A program made the position numbers and the translations under genes. From Pelomonas sp965229315 (GTDB lineage: Bacteria; Pseudomonadota; Gammaproteobacteria; Burkholderiales; Burkholderiaceae_C): a stretch of 64,000 nucleotides of DNA. The stretch is taken from NCBI RefSeq assembly GCF_965229315.1, contig NZ_CBDDJA010000001.1:62001-126000 (forward strand), written 5' to 3'. The notes below the pieces were generated by a model. That model saw only the letters and a list, made by a program, of their open reading frames with translations, made no database searches and had not been told where the DNA came from. Positions 30,986-43,432 of the stretch are shown piece by piece (within the stretch, counting starts at the first letter, position 1; the number at the start of each line of letters is the position of its first letter).

Positions 30986-33067
30986 ATGGCCAAGTCACCC
31001 CGCCCAGCCCCTTCTGCCCAAGCCCAGGTGGGCACCGGCGGCGAACCTCACCACACCGCCGGCGGCAGCCACCCGCCGCTGACGACCAACCAGGGCATCC
31101 CCGTGCCCAACAACCAGACTTCGCTGAAGGCGGGCGCGCGCGGGCCCGCGCTGCTGGAAGACTTCATCCTGCGCGAGAAGATCACGCACTTCGACCACGA
31201 GCGCATCCCCGAGCGCATCGTGCATGCGCGCGGTTCGGCGGCGCATGGTGTGTTCGAGTTGCACACGTCGCTGGCCAAGTACACCACCGCCAAGGTGCTG
31301 ACCGAGGTGGGCGTGAAGACGCCTGTGTTCACGCGCTTCTCGACCGTCGCCGGCGGCGCGGGCTCGGTGGACACGCCGCGCGACGTGCGCGGCTTCGCCG
31401 TCAAGCTCTACACGACCGAGGGCAACTGGGACCTGGTGGGCAACAACATCCCGGTGTTCTTCATCCAGGACGCGATGAAGTTCCCCGACCTCATCCACGC
31501 CGTGAAGATGGAACCCGACCGCGGCTTCCCGCAGGCGGCCAGCGCGCATGACACGTTCTGGGACTTCATCTCGCTGATGCCCGAGAGCCTGCACATGGTC
31601 ATGTGGGCCATGAGCGACCGCACGCTGCCGCGCTCGCTGCGCTTCATCGAGGGCTTCGGCATCCACAGCTTCCGGCTGCTGGACGCCAAGGGCAAGAGCA
31701 CCTTCTGCAAGTTCCACTGGCGCCCGGTGCTGGGCCTGCAGAGCACGCTGTGGGACGAAGCCGTGCAACTGGCCGGCGCCGACCCCGACGCGCACCGGCG
31801 CGACCTGTGGACGGCCATCGACGACGGCCGCTTTCCCGCGTGGGACCTGGCCGTGCAGCTCTTTACCGAAGCGCAGGCCGCCGAGTTCCCGTTCGACCAC
31901 CTGGACCCGACCAAGCTCATCCCCGAAGAACTGGTGCCGCTGCAGGTGATCGGCCGCATGACGCTGAACCGCAACCCGGCCAACCACTTCGCCGAGAACG
32001 AGCAGGTCGCCTTCTGCCCGGCCAACCTGCCGCCGGGCATCGACTTCTCCAACGACCCGCTGCTGCAGGGGCGGCTGTTCAGCTACCTGGACACGCAGCT
32101 GTCGCGCCTGGGCACGCCCAACTTCGACCAGTTGCCCATCAACGCGCCCAAGTGCCCCTTCCACACGCAGACGCGCGACGGCCACATGCAGACGCGCGTG
32201 CCCACCGGCCGCGTGGCCTACGAGCCCAGCAGCCTGCAGGCCGATGCGCCGTATGAGGCGCCGCGCGGCTTCCAAAGCTTTGCCGCGCCCGGCGAGCCGG
32301 ACCCGAAGGGACGCATCCGCCCGGAGAGCTTTGCGGATCACTACAGCCAGGCGCGCATGTTCTTGCGCAGCCAGAACGTGCTGGAGCAGGCGCACATCGC
32401 GTCGGCCCTCGTGTTCGAGCTGAGCAAGGTGGAGACGCTAGCCGTGCGCGAGCGCATGGTGGGCCACCTGCGCGTCATCGAGGCCAGCCTGGCCCAGCGC
32501 GTCGCTGCGGGCCTCGGCATGGCGACCCTGCCGCCCGCCGCGAAACCCGCCGCGCCCGTGCAGGACCTGCCGCCCTCGCCCGCCTTGAGCATCATCGACA
32601 AGAGCCCGCCGTCGCTGCAGGACCGCTGCGTGGCCATCGTCTACAGCGACGACTCCGACGCCAAGCGCATCGCGGCCGTCGAGAAGGCGCTGCGCAAGGC
32701 CGGCGCCAAGGTGCAGAAGCTGGCACCCCGCATCGGCGGCGCCAAGCTCAATGACGGCACGCATCTGCCCGCCGACGCCCGCCTGGCCGGCAGCCCCGCC
32801 GCGGCCTTCGACGCGGTCGCGCTGGTGCTGTCGTCCGCTAGCGCGCAGCAGCTCGCGCAGGACGACACCGCCGCCACCTTCGTGCGCCAGGCCTACGGCC
32901 ATCTCAAGGCCATCGGCCACGACGAAGGCGGCAAGATGCTGATCGAAGCGCTGCATCTCGTCGCCGACGACGGCATCTGCGCGCTGGACGGCAAGGCCAT
33001 CGTCTTCGTCGAAGCGGCCGCGACACGGCAGTGGGACCGCGAGGAGCGCGTGCACCCGCTGCCGTGA
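30986..33067 (+). CDS. katE: Large-subunit monofunctional catalase (KatE/HPII type)
   Basis: 693 residues, the size of clade-2 catalases. The heme-pocket residues are H80 in IVHARGSAAH, N153/N154 in VGNNIPVFF, and the proximal Y367 in LFSYLDTQLSRLG. After the core, residues ~545-690 form the flavodoxin-like DJ-1/PfpI domain typical of HPII (RCVAIVYSDDSDAKRIAAVE). No signal peptide, so cytoplasmic H2O2 removal. Start ATG with CCAGGAG upstream. In many bacteria such catalases belong to stationary-phase or general stress control; no sigma-S promoter was identified here. Confidence 0.95.
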   Translation: MAKSPRPAPSAQAQVGTGGEPHHTAGGSHPPLTTNQGIPVPNNQTSLKAGARGPALLEDFILREKITHFDHERIPERIVHARGSAAHGVFELHTSLAKYTTAKVLTEVGVKTPVFTRFSTVAGGAGSVDTPRDVRGFAVKLYTTEGNWDLVGNNIPVFFIQDAMKFPDLIHAVKMEPDRGFPQAASAHDTFWDFISLMPESLHMVMWAMSDRTLPRSLRFIEGFGIHSFRLLDAKGKSTFCKFHWRPVLGLQSTLWDEAVQLAGADPDAHRRDLWTAIDDGRFPAWDLAVQLFTEAQAAEFPFDHLDPTKLIPEELVPLQVIGRMTLNRNPANHFAENEQVAFCPANLPPGIDFSNDPLLQGRLFSYLDTQLSRLGTPNFDQLPINAPKCPFHTQTRDGHMQTRVPTGRVAYEPSSLQADAPYEAPRGFQSFAAPGEPDPKGRIRPESFADHYSQARMFLRSQNVLEQAHIASALVFELSKVETLAVRERMVGHLRVIEASLAQRVAAGLGMATLPPAAKPAAPVQDLPPSPALSIIDKSPPSLQDRCVAIVYSDDSDAKRIAAVEKALRKAGAKVQKLAPRIGGAKLNDGTHLPADARLAGSPAAAFDAVALVLSSASAQQLAQDDTAATFVRQAYGHLKAIGHDEGGKMLIEALHLVADDGICALDGKAIVFVEAAATRQWDREERVHPLP

Positions 33068-33126
33068 GGCACTGAACCCCGCCGCGTCATCGGCATTTCA
33101 CGCCGTGCCGCCACAGTGCGGCGCTC

Positions 33127-34401
33127 GTGCATGCCACCTCCACCGACGCCCCGCCCCTCGCTGCTGCGCGGCCCACGCTGCCGCGTGGCTTCGGCTTGGT
33201 CATCGGTGCGCAGTTCGCGTCCGCGCTGGCCGACAACGCGCTGCTGATCGTCGCCATCGCGCTGCTGAGCAGCCAAGGCTTCGCGCCGTGGTGGGCGCCG
33301 CTGCTGAAGGTCGGCTTCATGGCGGCCTATGTGCTGCTCGCGCCCTGGGTGGGGCCGCTGGCCGATGCGTTCGCCAAGGGCCGCGTGATGGCGGCGATGA
33401 ACGTGGTGAAGATGCTGGGCCTGGTGCTGCTGGCGCTGGGCCTGAACCCCGTCGCCGCGCTGGCCGTCGTGGGCCTGGGCGCGGCGGCGTATGCGCCGGC
33501 CAAGTACGGCCTCATCACCGAGATGGCCGCGCCCGAGGCGTTGGTGAAGGCCAACGGCTGGATCGAGATCAGCGTCGTGTCCGCCGCGCTGCTGGGTGCC
33601 GTGCTGGGCGGCGCGCTGGTGAGCCCGCAGTGGCTGGCGTCGGACCTGGCGTTCGCGTTCGACGGCTGGGACTTGCCCGCCGACAAGCTGACGGGCTCGC
33701 TCGCGGCCCTGCTGCTCATCTACGCGTTGAGCAGCCTGCTGAATGCGGGCATCCGCGACAACGGCCGGCGCCAGCGCAGCGCGGCACACGACCCTGCCAC
33801 GCTGCTGCGCGAATTCCGCGCCGCCAACCGGCTGCTGTGGCGCGACCGCGAGGGCGGCCTGTCGCTGGCCGCGACGACGCTGTTCTGGGGCGTGGGCGCC
33901 ACGCTGCAGTTCGCCGTGCTGCGCTGGGCGGGCGTCGCGCTGGCACTGCCGCTGAGCCAGGCAGCCTACCTGCAGGCGGCGGTGGCCGTGGGCGTCATCG
34001 GCGGCGCGGCGGCGGCTGGCAGGTGGCTGGCGCTGCACCAGGCGCGGCACGGGCTGTGGGCCGGCGTTGCGCTGGGGCTACTGATGCCGGTGGTGGCGCA
34101 GGTCAGCGACGTGGCGACCGCGGCTGTCGTGCTGGCTCTGGTGGGCGCGGTGGGTGGCGCGATGGTGGTGCCGCTGAATGCCTTGCTTCAGCACCGCGGC
34201 GCGACGCTGCTGAGTGCCGGGCGGTCGATTGCGGTGCAGGGGTTCAACGAGAACCTGAGCGTGCTGGTGATGCTGGCGGCGTATGCCGGGTGCGAGGCGG
34301 CGGGGGTGGCGATTGGGGTGACGCTCAGCGGCTTGGGGCTGCTGGTGGCTTCGGCGATTGCGGTGCTGATCGGGCTGGATGCCAGGCAACGCAGCGGTTG
34401 A
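33127..34401 (+). CDS. lplT: Lysophospholipid transporter LplT-like MFS permease
   Basis: 424 residues, about 12 membrane helices. The N-terminal GFGLVIGAQFASALADNALL and APAKYGLITEMAAPEALVKANGW near residues 120-145 match LplT, which flips lysophospholipids across the inner membrane for re-acylation. The start is GTG at 33127; an ATG four bases later is in another frame. The usual acyltransferase partner (Aas) is not next door. It heads a stretch rich in lipid genes on both strands. Confidence 0.85.
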   Translation: MHATSTDAPPLAAARPTLPRGFGLVIGAQFASALADNALLIVAIALLSSQGFAPWWAPLLKVGFMAAYVLLAPWVGPLADAFAKGRVMAAMNVVKMLGLVLLALGLNPVAALAVVGLGAAAYAPAKYGLITEMAAPEALVKANGWIEISVVSAALLGAVLGGALVSPQWLASDLAFAFDGWDLPADKLTGSLAALLLIYALSSLLNAGIRDNGRRQRSAAHDPATLLREFRAANRLLWRDREGGLSLAATTLFWGVGATLQFAVLRWAGVALALPLSQAAYLQAAVAVGVIGGAAAAGRWLALHQARHGLWAGVALGLLMPVVAQVSDVATAAVVLALVGAVGGAMVVPLNALLQHRGATLLSAGRSIAVQGFNENLSVLVMLAAYAGCEAAGVAIGVTLSGLGLLVASAIAVLIGLDARQRSG

Positions 34402-34412
34402 TGGCGAGAGTG

Positions 34413-34435
34413 GTGCCGGGAATTTGCCCCGGCAC
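34413..34435. terminator. Hairpin between convergent lplT and glycosyltransferase genes
   Basis: GTGCCGGG (34413-34420) pairs with CCCGGCAC (34428-34435) around a seven-base AT-rich loop. It lies 12 bases past the lplT stop and 14 from the stop of the facing gene, so it may serve both. No clear T-run. Confidence 0.5.
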
Positions 34436-34448
34436 GGGCCTCACGACC

Positions 34449-35690
34449 TCAAGCCACGGCCCGCAGTCCAGCCAGCAGCAACGGCGGTTCGACACGCGCG
34501 ATCGCTCCTTCCAGCACCGACTCGAACCGCGCCGTGATGTCGCCCCAATCGAGCCGCCGCGCCGTTGTGCGCGCAGCCTCGGCCACAGCGCGCCGCGCGC
34601 CCGCATCCAGCGCCGCCACGCGTGTCGCCGCCACGAAATCCGCCTCCCGGCCCGCCCCCGCCAGCCAGCCATTCACGCCACTGTGGATCAGCTCCCCCGC
34701 CGCCGCGCTATCGAACGCGACAACGGCGCAGCCGCTGGCCATGGCCTCGGTCGTCACGTTGCCGAAGGTCTCCGTCAGGCTGGCGAACAGGAACAGGTCC
34801 AGCCCCGCGTAATGCGCGGCCAGGTCGTCGCCGCTGCGCTGCCCGGCGAACACCGCATCGGGCACGCGCGCTGCGAGTTCTGCGCGCATCGGCCCGTCGC
34901 CGACGAACACCAGCCGCGCCCGCGGCTGCACGGCCTTCACGGCGTCAAACGCGGCGAGCACGACGCCCAGGTTCTTCTCCGGCGCGAGACGCCCCACGTA
35001 GCCCATGACCAGATCGTCCGGCCCCGCACCCCAGCTCTCACGCATCGCGGCGCTGCGGCGCACCGGGTCGAAGCGCTGTGCATCCACGCCGCGGCCCACC
35101 ACGCTCAGCCGCTCGAAGCCGCGATCCGCCAGTTGCACGCGCATGGCTTCGGTCGGCACCATGGTCGCGTCGCAGCGGTTATGGAACTTGCGCAGATAGC
35201 CCATGATGGGCTTGGAGAGCAGGCCCAGCCGGTAGTGCTTGCCGTAGGCGTGGAAGTTGGTGCGGTAGTCCGACGTGACGGGCAGCGCCAGGTGCTGCGC
35301 GGCCTGCAGCGCCGACCAGCCCAGCGGCCCTTCCGTCGCGATGTGCACGACGTCCGGGCGCTTCAGCGACCACAGCTTGACCAGCGCGCGCTTGCTGGGC
35401 ACGCCCATGCGCAGGTTGGGGTACAGCGGCACCGGCAGGCCCTTGGTCAGCACCTCGTCGATGGCCGGGTTGCCGCTCGGCGCGGAGGTCAGCCTGGCCG
35501 GCTGGCGCGGGCGGATGAGCTGCACGTCGTGGTTGCGGCGGTTCAACCCGTCCACCACACGCGCCATCGACATCGCGACGCCGTTGACTTCGGGCGGATA
35601 GGTCTCCGTCACCACCGCGAGCCGGCGCGAGTGGCGCGGCGCGGGCAGGTCGTCAACCAGGATGTCGTCGGCGTCGGTGGAGGTCGTCAT
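34449..35690 (-). CDS. GT4-family glycosyltransferase (MgtA/PimB-like)
   Basis: 413 residues with the two-lobed GT-B fold. The N-terminal VVTETYPPEVNGVAMSMAR is the sugar-acceptor lobe signature. The C-terminal lobe has GYVGRLAPEKNLGVVLAAF and the EX7E motif in SLTETFGNVTTEAMASG. The closest type by eye is the GDP-mannose-dependent mannosyltransferase group acting on lipid acceptors, so it may make a glycolipid; the sugar donor cannot be told. It is divergent from the DUF962-aminotransferase-PSD operon and shares a 116-base upstream region with it. Confidence 0.8.
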   Translation of the reverse strand: MTTSTDADDILVDDLPAPRHSRRLAVVTETYPPEVNGVAMSMARVVDGLNRRNHDVQLIRPRQPARLTSAPSGNPAIDEVLTKGLPVPLYPNLRMGVPSKRALVKLWSLKRPDVVHIATEGPLGWSALQAAQHLALPVTSDYRTNFHAYGKHYRLGLLSKPIMGYLRKFHNRCDATMVPTEAMRVQLADRGFERLSVVGRGVDAQRFDPVRRSAAMRESWGAGPDDLVMGYVGRLAPEKNLGVVLAAFDAVKAVQPRARLVFVGDGPMRAELAARVPDAVFAGQRSGDDLAAHYAGLDLFLFASLTETFGNVTTEAMASGCAVVAFDSAAAGELIHSGVNGWLAGAGREADFVAATRVAALDAGARRAVAEAARTTARRLDWGDITARFESVLEGAIARVEPPLLLAGLRAVA

Positions 35691-35806
35691 GGCGCGAGAT
35701 GGTCACGGCCGCATGCAACAGCACGATGACAACCGGACCGTCACGTGGATTTCACGCAGCCGGCCCACCATCCGCCCCGCTTGCCACCCACAGACGAGGA
35801 CGGGAC

Positions 35807-36424
35807 GTGAACGAGTTCTTTCAAACCCTGAAGACCCAGCGCTGGGACGACCACCGCTACTACCACCACAGCCGCATCAACCAGAGCCTGCACCTCATCA
35901 GCGCGCTGAGCTTCCTGGTGTCGTACGGCCTGGTGTTCGTGAACCCGGCCTGGGCGGCGCTGCTGGCCTGGTGCGTGTCGATGACGACGCGCCAGGCGGG
36001 CCACTTCTTCTTCGAGCCGCGCGGCTATGACCACGTCAACCAGGCCACCGACGAGTACAAGGAAGAGATCAAGATCGGCTACAACATCCGCCGCAAGATC
36101 GTGCTGATGGCGGTCTGGGTGGCACTGCCGGCCGTGCTGTGGCTGGCGCCTTCGCTGGGCGGCCTGATCGAGCCGGCCGTGGGGCTCAAGGGCTATGTCG
36201 AGGACGTGGGCATGGCCTGGTTCTGCCTGGGCGTGACGGGCCTGGTGTTCCGTGTCGTGCAGTTGTGGATCACGCAGAACCTGATGCAAGGCCTGGCCTG
36301 GGGCTTCAAGATCATCACGGACCCCTTCCACGACGTGCTGCTGTACTGGAAGTCGCCCTTCTACCTGCTGCGCGGGCAGTTGATCGACCCCATGGAGCAC
36401 GTCGGCCACGGCCAGGCGCACTGA
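35807..36424 (+). CDS. DUF962/Mpo1-like membrane protein
   Basis: 205 residues with start GTG at 35807, preceded by GAGGA at a good distance; upstream in-frame codons lack homology. About four hydrophobic helices lie near residues 22-55, 92-112 and 125-148. YYHHSRINQSLHLISAL and RQAGHFFFEP contain the repeated histidines of the DUF962 group, to which yeast Mpo1, an Fe-dependent dioxygenase of 2-hydroxy fatty acids, belongs. The bacterial role is not established. It is four bases from the aminotransferase gene and so translationally linked. Confidence 0.6.
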   Translation: MNEFFQTLKTQRWDDHRYYHHSRINQSLHLISALSFLVSYGLVFVNPAWAALLAWCVSMTTRQAGHFFFEPRGYDHVNQATDEYKEEIKIGYNIRRKIVLMAVWVALPAVLWLAPSLGGLIEPAVGLKGYVEDVGMAWFCLGVTGLVFRVVQLWITQNLMQGLAWGFKIITDPFHDVLLYWKSPFYLLRGQLIDPMEHVGHGQAH

Positions 36425-36428
36425 GCCG

Positions 36429-38075
36429 ATGGACGAGACCCTCACCCTGTCGGCGCTGGCGCTGGGCGTGTTCGCGCTGCTGCCGGCGGCCAAGCGGCGC
36501 ATCGAGCTGTCGCGCGCCAAGCATCGGTCGCTGGCCGGCCACTCGCGCATGGCCAAGCGGCTGGCGCGCTGGGTGCCGGGCTACGCCTATGACGAGGCGC
36601 AGTTCTTCAACGCGGATGGCGCGCCGGCCGACGTCGCCGCGCAGCGCCGCGCCGCATTGCGGCGGCTGGGCGCGGAGTTCGACACGCGTTTTGCGAAGAC
36701 GCTGGCCGCCACCGAAGCAGCGCGCGACACCATCTCCGACCTCAAGTTCACCGGCCGCTACCGCGTGCCCTTCCAGTTCAGCCCTGTGCTGCGCGAGCAC
36801 CTGAAGGTCGGCGCCTTTCTGCAGCACAGTGATGGCGTGCAGGTCGAGGACTTGGACGGCAACCGGTTTCACGACCTGACCGGCTCCTATGGCGTCAACG
36901 TGCTGGGCTATGACGCGTACAAGGAATGCATCGACGAGGCCGTCGCCACGGCGCGCGAACTGGGTCCTGTGCTCGGCGCGTACCACCCCTGCGTGCTAGA
37001 CGTGCTCACCCGTCTGAAGGCCGTGTCCGGTCATGACGAGGTGAGCTTCCACATGAGCGGCACCGAAGCCGTCATGCAGGCCGTCCGGCTGGCGCGTTAT
37101 CACACGAAGAAGAAGCGCCTGGTGCGCTTTGCCGGCGCGTATCACGGCTGGTGGGAAGACGTGCAGCCGGGGCCCGGCAACCCGCTGCCGCCGCGCGAGA
37201 CCTTCACGCTGCAGGACATGGCCGAGCGCTCGCTGAAGGTGCTGGCCACGCGGCGCGACATCGCCTGCGTGCTGGTGAACCCGCTGCAGGCGCTGCACCC
37301 CAACGTCAACGCGCCCGGCGACTCGGCGCTCATCGACGGCAGCCGCCGCGCCCGCTACGACCGCGAGGCCTACACCGCGTGGCTGAAGCAACTGCGCGAG
37401 GTCTGCACCGCGCGCGGCATCGTGTTGATCTTCGACGAGGTGTTCGTGGGCTTTCGCCTCGCACCAGGTGGCGCGCAGCAGTATTTCGGCGTGAAGGCGG
37501 ACCTCGTCACCTACGGCAAGACGCTGGGCGGCGGGCTGCCGGTGGGCGTCGTCTGCGGCAGCCGCACGTTGATGCAGCGCTACCGCGAGGACCGGCCGGC
37601 GGACATCTGCTTTGCGCGCGGCACGTTCAACGCGCATCCGTATGTCGTCGCCGCGATGGCCGCCTTCCTGAGGCGCATCGAGCGTCCCGAGGTTCGCGCG
37701 CTGTACGACGGCCTCGACGAACGTTGGAACGCACGCTGCGCCCAGTTCAATGCCCGCCTGGCAGCAGCCGGTGCGCCGGTGCGCATGGCCAACCTGTCGA
37801 CGATCTGGACAGTGATGTACGAGCAGCCCGGCCGCTACCACTGGATGCTGCAGTTCTACCTGCGCAAGCACGGCCTGGCGTTGAGCTGGGTGGGGACGGG
37901 CCGGCTGATCTTCAGCCTGAACTATGGCGACGCCGAGTTCGCCCAGGTGACGGACCGGTTCATCGCCGCCTGCGATGAGATGCGCGCCGATGGCTGGTGG
38001 TGGACGGCGCCGGAGCTGACGGCCAAGGCCATTCGGCGCAGCGTGTTCCGCGAGATGCTGGCCCGGAAGTTCTGA
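36429..38075 (+). CDS. Class-III PLP-dependent aminotransferase (glutamate-1-semialdehyde aminomutase-like)
   Basis: 548 residues, about 100 longer than HemL because of an N-terminal extension that begins with a hydrophobic stretch (LSALALGVFALLPAAKR) and may hold it to the membrane. The PLP lysine is K364 in TYGKTLGGGLPVG, with the cofactor aspartate in LIFDEVFVGFR. Its position between a DUF962 membrane protein and phosphatidylserine decarboxylase suggests an amino-lipid or head-group substrate rather than heme synthesis. Substrate unknown. Confidence 0.75.
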   Translation: MDETLTLSALALGVFALLPAAKRRIELSRAKHRSLAGHSRMAKRLARWVPGYAYDEAQFFNADGAPADVAAQRRAALRRLGAEFDTRFAKTLAATEAARDTISDLKFTGRYRVPFQFSPVLREHLKVGAFLQHSDGVQVEDLDGNRFHDLTGSYGVNVLGYDAYKECIDEAVATARELGPVLGAYHPCVLDVLTRLKAVSGHDEVSFHMSGTEAVMQAVRLARYHTKKKRLVRFAGAYHGWWEDVQPGPGNPLPPRETFTLQDMAERSLKVLATRRDIACVLVNPLQALHPNVNAPGDSALIDGSRRARYDREAYTAWLKQLREVCTARGIVLIFDEVFVGFRLAPGGAQQYFGVKADLVTYGKTLGGGLPVGVVCGSRTLMQRYREDRPADICFARGTFNAHPYVVAAMAAFLRRIERPEVRALYDGLDERWNARCAQFNARLAAAGAPVRMANLSTIWTVMYEQPGRYHWMLQFYLRKHGLALSWVGTGRLIFSLNYGDAEFAQVTDRFIAACDEMRADGWWWTAPELTAKAIRRSVFREMLARKF

Positions 38076-38078
38076 GCG

Positions 38079-38996
38079 ATGACGAACCAAGACTCCTCGC
38101 CCGCGCTGGATGGCGGGACGGACGGCCGTGCCCTGCCGCGCCCCGGCTGGTTCAAGCGCCTGGTGGCGCAGGAAGACCTGAACTTCCTGCTGACCAACCG
38201 CGTGCCGCGCATCGCACTCACCAAGCTGATGGGCCGCTTCTCGCGCATCGAAAGCCCGCTGCTGACGAAGCTGACGATTGCCGTGTGGCGCTGGTTCATT
38301 CCGCTGGATCTGAGCGAAGCTCAGCACACCCGCTTCCGCTCGCTGAAGGACTGCTTCACCCGCGAGCTCAAGCCGGGCTCGCGAGTGTTCGATGGGCGGC
38401 CAGACATCTTCGCGAGCCCCAGCGACGCCATCATCGGCGCGACCGGCATCGTCGAGCAGGGCCAGGTCTACCAGGCCAAGGGCTTTCCGTACGCGACCGA
38501 CGAGCTGTTCGGCCCGACGCAAGATGCGAGCGTGTTCGAGGGCGGGCGCTTCATCACGCTGCGGCTCACGTCGGCGATGTACCACCGCTTCCACGCGCCG
38601 GCCGACGGCACGGTGGAGCACGTGACCTATCTCAGCGGCGACACCTGGAACGTGAACCCCGTCGCGCTCAAGCGCGTGGAGCGGCTGTTCTGTCGCAACG
38701 AGCGGGCCGTCGTGCGCATAACGCTGGCCAGCGGCCACGCCATCGCGCTGGTGCCCGTGGCGGCCATCCTGGTTGCCAGCATCCGCCTGCATTTCCTCGA
38801 TGTGCTGCTGCACCTGGGCCGCAAGGGCGCCAACGAGATGCCGTGCAACGCGCCATACGTGAAAGGCCAGGAGATGGGCTGGTTCGAGCACGGCTCGACC
38901 ATCATCGTCTTCGTGCCACCCGGCTTCGAGCTGGCCGAAGGCATCGCGTCCGGCGTGCAGATCCGTGCGGGTCAGGCCTTGCTCAAGCTGAGCTGA
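38079..38996 (+). CDS. psd: Phosphatidylserine decarboxylase-family protein
   Basis: 305 residues. The self-cleavage site lies in EHGSTIIVF with S273 the residue that becomes the pyruvoyl group; the MYHRFHAPADG segment holds the catalytic histidine. The reaction expected is phosphatidylserine to phosphatidylethanolamine, but this gene lies in a cluster with an aminotransferase and a glycosyltransferase, so it may be a second, specialised copy. A separate housekeeping psd near pssA elsewhere in the genome would support that. It starts three bases after the aminotransferase stop and overlaps the facing gene's end by 14 bases. Confidence 0.85.
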   Translation: MTNQDSSPALDGGTDGRALPRPGWFKRLVAQEDLNFLLTNRVPRIALTKLMGRFSRIESPLLTKLTIAVWRWFIPLDLSEAQHTRFRSLKDCFTRELKPGSRVFDGRPDIFASPSDAIIGATGIVEQGQVYQAKGFPYATDELFGPTQDASVFEGGRFITLRLTSAMYHRFHAPADGTVEHVTYLSGDTWNVNPVALKRVERLFCRNERAVVRITLASGHAIALVPVAAILVASIRLHFLDVLLHLGRKGANEMPCNAPYVKGQEMGWFEHGSTIIVFVPPGFELAEGIASGVQIRAGQALLKLS

Positions 38997-39912
38997 CCGT
39001 CTCGGGCGACGCGGCCTTTGCGGCCGCAGGCACCGGCAATGCCATGGGCTGCGGCCTGGCCTTTGCTGCGGGCAGCATGCCTGGCAGGGCGGCTTCGTCG
39101 CCACGGTCGATGATCTCCAGCCGGCCATCGAAGTGCTCGACGAGCGCCGTCAGGCTCTCCACCCAGTCGCCATCGTTGCAATACAGGATGCCGTCGATCT
39201 CGCGGATTTCGGCATGATGGATATGGCCGCAGACCACACCATGCGCACCGCGCTTCCTCGCCTCGCGCGCCACCGCATTCTCGAACTCGTTGATGTAGCT
39301 GACCGCGCGCTTGACCTTGTGCTTCAGGTAGCGCGACAGGCTCCAGTACGGCAGGCCGCACTTGGCACGGATGCGGTTGAACCAGCGGTTGGCCTTGAGC
39401 GTGAATTCGTAGGCCAGGTCGCCGGCGATGGCCAGCCAGCGCGCGCACTGGATGACGCCGTCGTACAGGTCGCCATGCGTGACCCACAGTCGCTTGCCGT
39501 CAGCCGTCACGTGCATGGCCTCTTCCATCACGTCCACGCCGCCGAAGTTGTGCGTCAGGTACTTGCGCGCGAACTCGTCGTGGTTGCCCGGGATGAAGAT
39601 CACGCGCGTGCCCTTGCGCGCCTTGCGCAGCAGCTTCTGCACGACGTCGTTGTGCGCCTGCGGCCAGTACCAGGAGCGGCGCAGCTGCCAGCCGTCAATG
39701 ATGTCGCCGACGAGGTAGAGCGTCTCGCACTCCACATCTCGTAGGAAGTCGAGCAGGGCTTTGGCCTGGCAACCGGGCGTGCCCAGATGCAGGTCCGAAA
39801 TCCAGACGGTGCGCACCGACAGCGTGGGCGTGTCGGCGGCGGTGGCCGACGCGGAGGCGACGGCGGTGCTGGCTGCAGCGTTGGGGTGTTGCGTCGTCGG
39901 CATGTCGGGCAT
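38983..39912 (-). CDS. Calcineurin-type metallophosphoesterase, LpxH-like
   Basis: 309 residues. The metal ligands are D40 and H42 (DLHLG), D70 and D73 (GDIIDGW), N110 and H111 (GNHDE), and HGVVCGHIHHA near the C-terminus. The family includes UDP-2,3-diacylglucosamine hydrolase LpxH and its paralogues; the wide spacing and basic middle part (RYLKHKVKRAVSYINEFE) suggest the membrane-associated paralogue type. I use the ATG at 39912 (MPDMPTTQHP); the ATG at 39903 is equally possible. Its end overlaps psd by 14 bases on the opposite strand. Confidence 0.8.
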   Translation of the reverse strand: MPDMPTTQHPNAAASTAVASASATAADTPTLSVRTVWISDLHLGTPGCQAKALLDFLRDVECETLYLVGDIIDGWQLRRSWYWPQAHNDVVQKLLRKARKGTRVIFIPGNHDEFARKYLTHNFGGVDVMEEAMHVTADGKRLWVTHGDLYDGVIQCARWLAIAGDLAYEFTLKANRWFNRIRAKCGLPYWSLSRYLKHKVKRAVSYINEFENAVAREARKRGAHGVVCGHIHHAEIREIDGILYCNDGDWVESLTALVEHFDGRLEIIDRGDEAALPGMLPAAKARPQPMALPVPAAAKAASPETVSSA

Positions 39913-40174
39913 GCTGCCCGCGCGCCATGACGCAACGGTGAACGTGTGGTTCACATCGCACCACTGGTCGGCTGCTGAAGTGGCTGTGGAGCGCGACGCG
40001 CGGTTGGTACGCCAAGCGCTTTGGCATATTTGCACCGTCTGCGGTTACGCCTGCCTCCCCACGAGTGCGCAGTTCGATACCGGACCGCATATGCGTTCAG
40101 AGGTGATCTTGATGGCAGATCGACACCGGCCGTGACTCTCCGGAGTTTCGGTGGCGCGCAATTGACGTCGCGCA
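39913..40174. other. Intergenic spacer before the rRNA operon end
   Basis: About 260 bases between the 5' end of the phosphoesterase gene and the rRNA terminator. I see no convincing gene. Its upstream part must carry the promoter of the minus-strand phosphoesterase, but no clear -35/-10 pair was found. Confidence 0.5.
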
Positions 40175-40208
40175 AAGCAAAACGCCCAATCTCTTTCGAG
40201 ATTGGGCG
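40175..40208 (-). terminator. Terminator of the rRNA operon
   Basis: CGCCCAATCTC (40183-40193) pairs perfectly with GAGATTGGGCG (40198-40208) around a four-base loop (GAAA on the RNA strand). On minus it is followed by TTTTGCTTT. It lies about 18 bases after the 5S 3' end. Confidence 0.9.
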
Positions 40209-40225
40209 CTGGGCTTCAATAAATA

Positions 40226-40340
40226 GCCTGACGATGACCTACTTTCACACGGGAATCCGCACTATCATCGGCGCTGACTCGTTTCACTGTCCTGTTCGGG
40301 ATGGGAAGGAGTGGGACCAAGTCGCTATGGTCGTCAGACT
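40226..40340 (-). rRNA. rrf: 5S ribosomal RNA
   Basis: About 115 bases. The 5' strand GTCTGACGA (ending at 40339) pairs with TCGTCAGGC at the 3' end (40226-40234), and the interior contains CCCATCCCGAACAGGACAG, the conserved loop B/C region, and AGTGTGGG-like helix V sequences. Ends are set by the terminal stem, accurate to one or two bases. Confidence 0.93.
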
Positions 40341-40554
40341 TGACTGGTTGGCTTGTTGACGAGGTCAACAAACCCAATTCGTAGAGTCAGCAGAACTTGG
40401 TTTTACCCAATCTGCACACTGCAGGTCAATCATACCTGCAGCGGAATCAGCTTATTTGATTGCGTCTTCGTCACTTCGAAGAACGACATAACTTGAACAC
40501 CCACCTTGACTTGCTGCGTTCACTTGATGTGACTCACAGCTGTCAAAGTTATAG

Positions 40555-43432
<2,878 letters not shown>

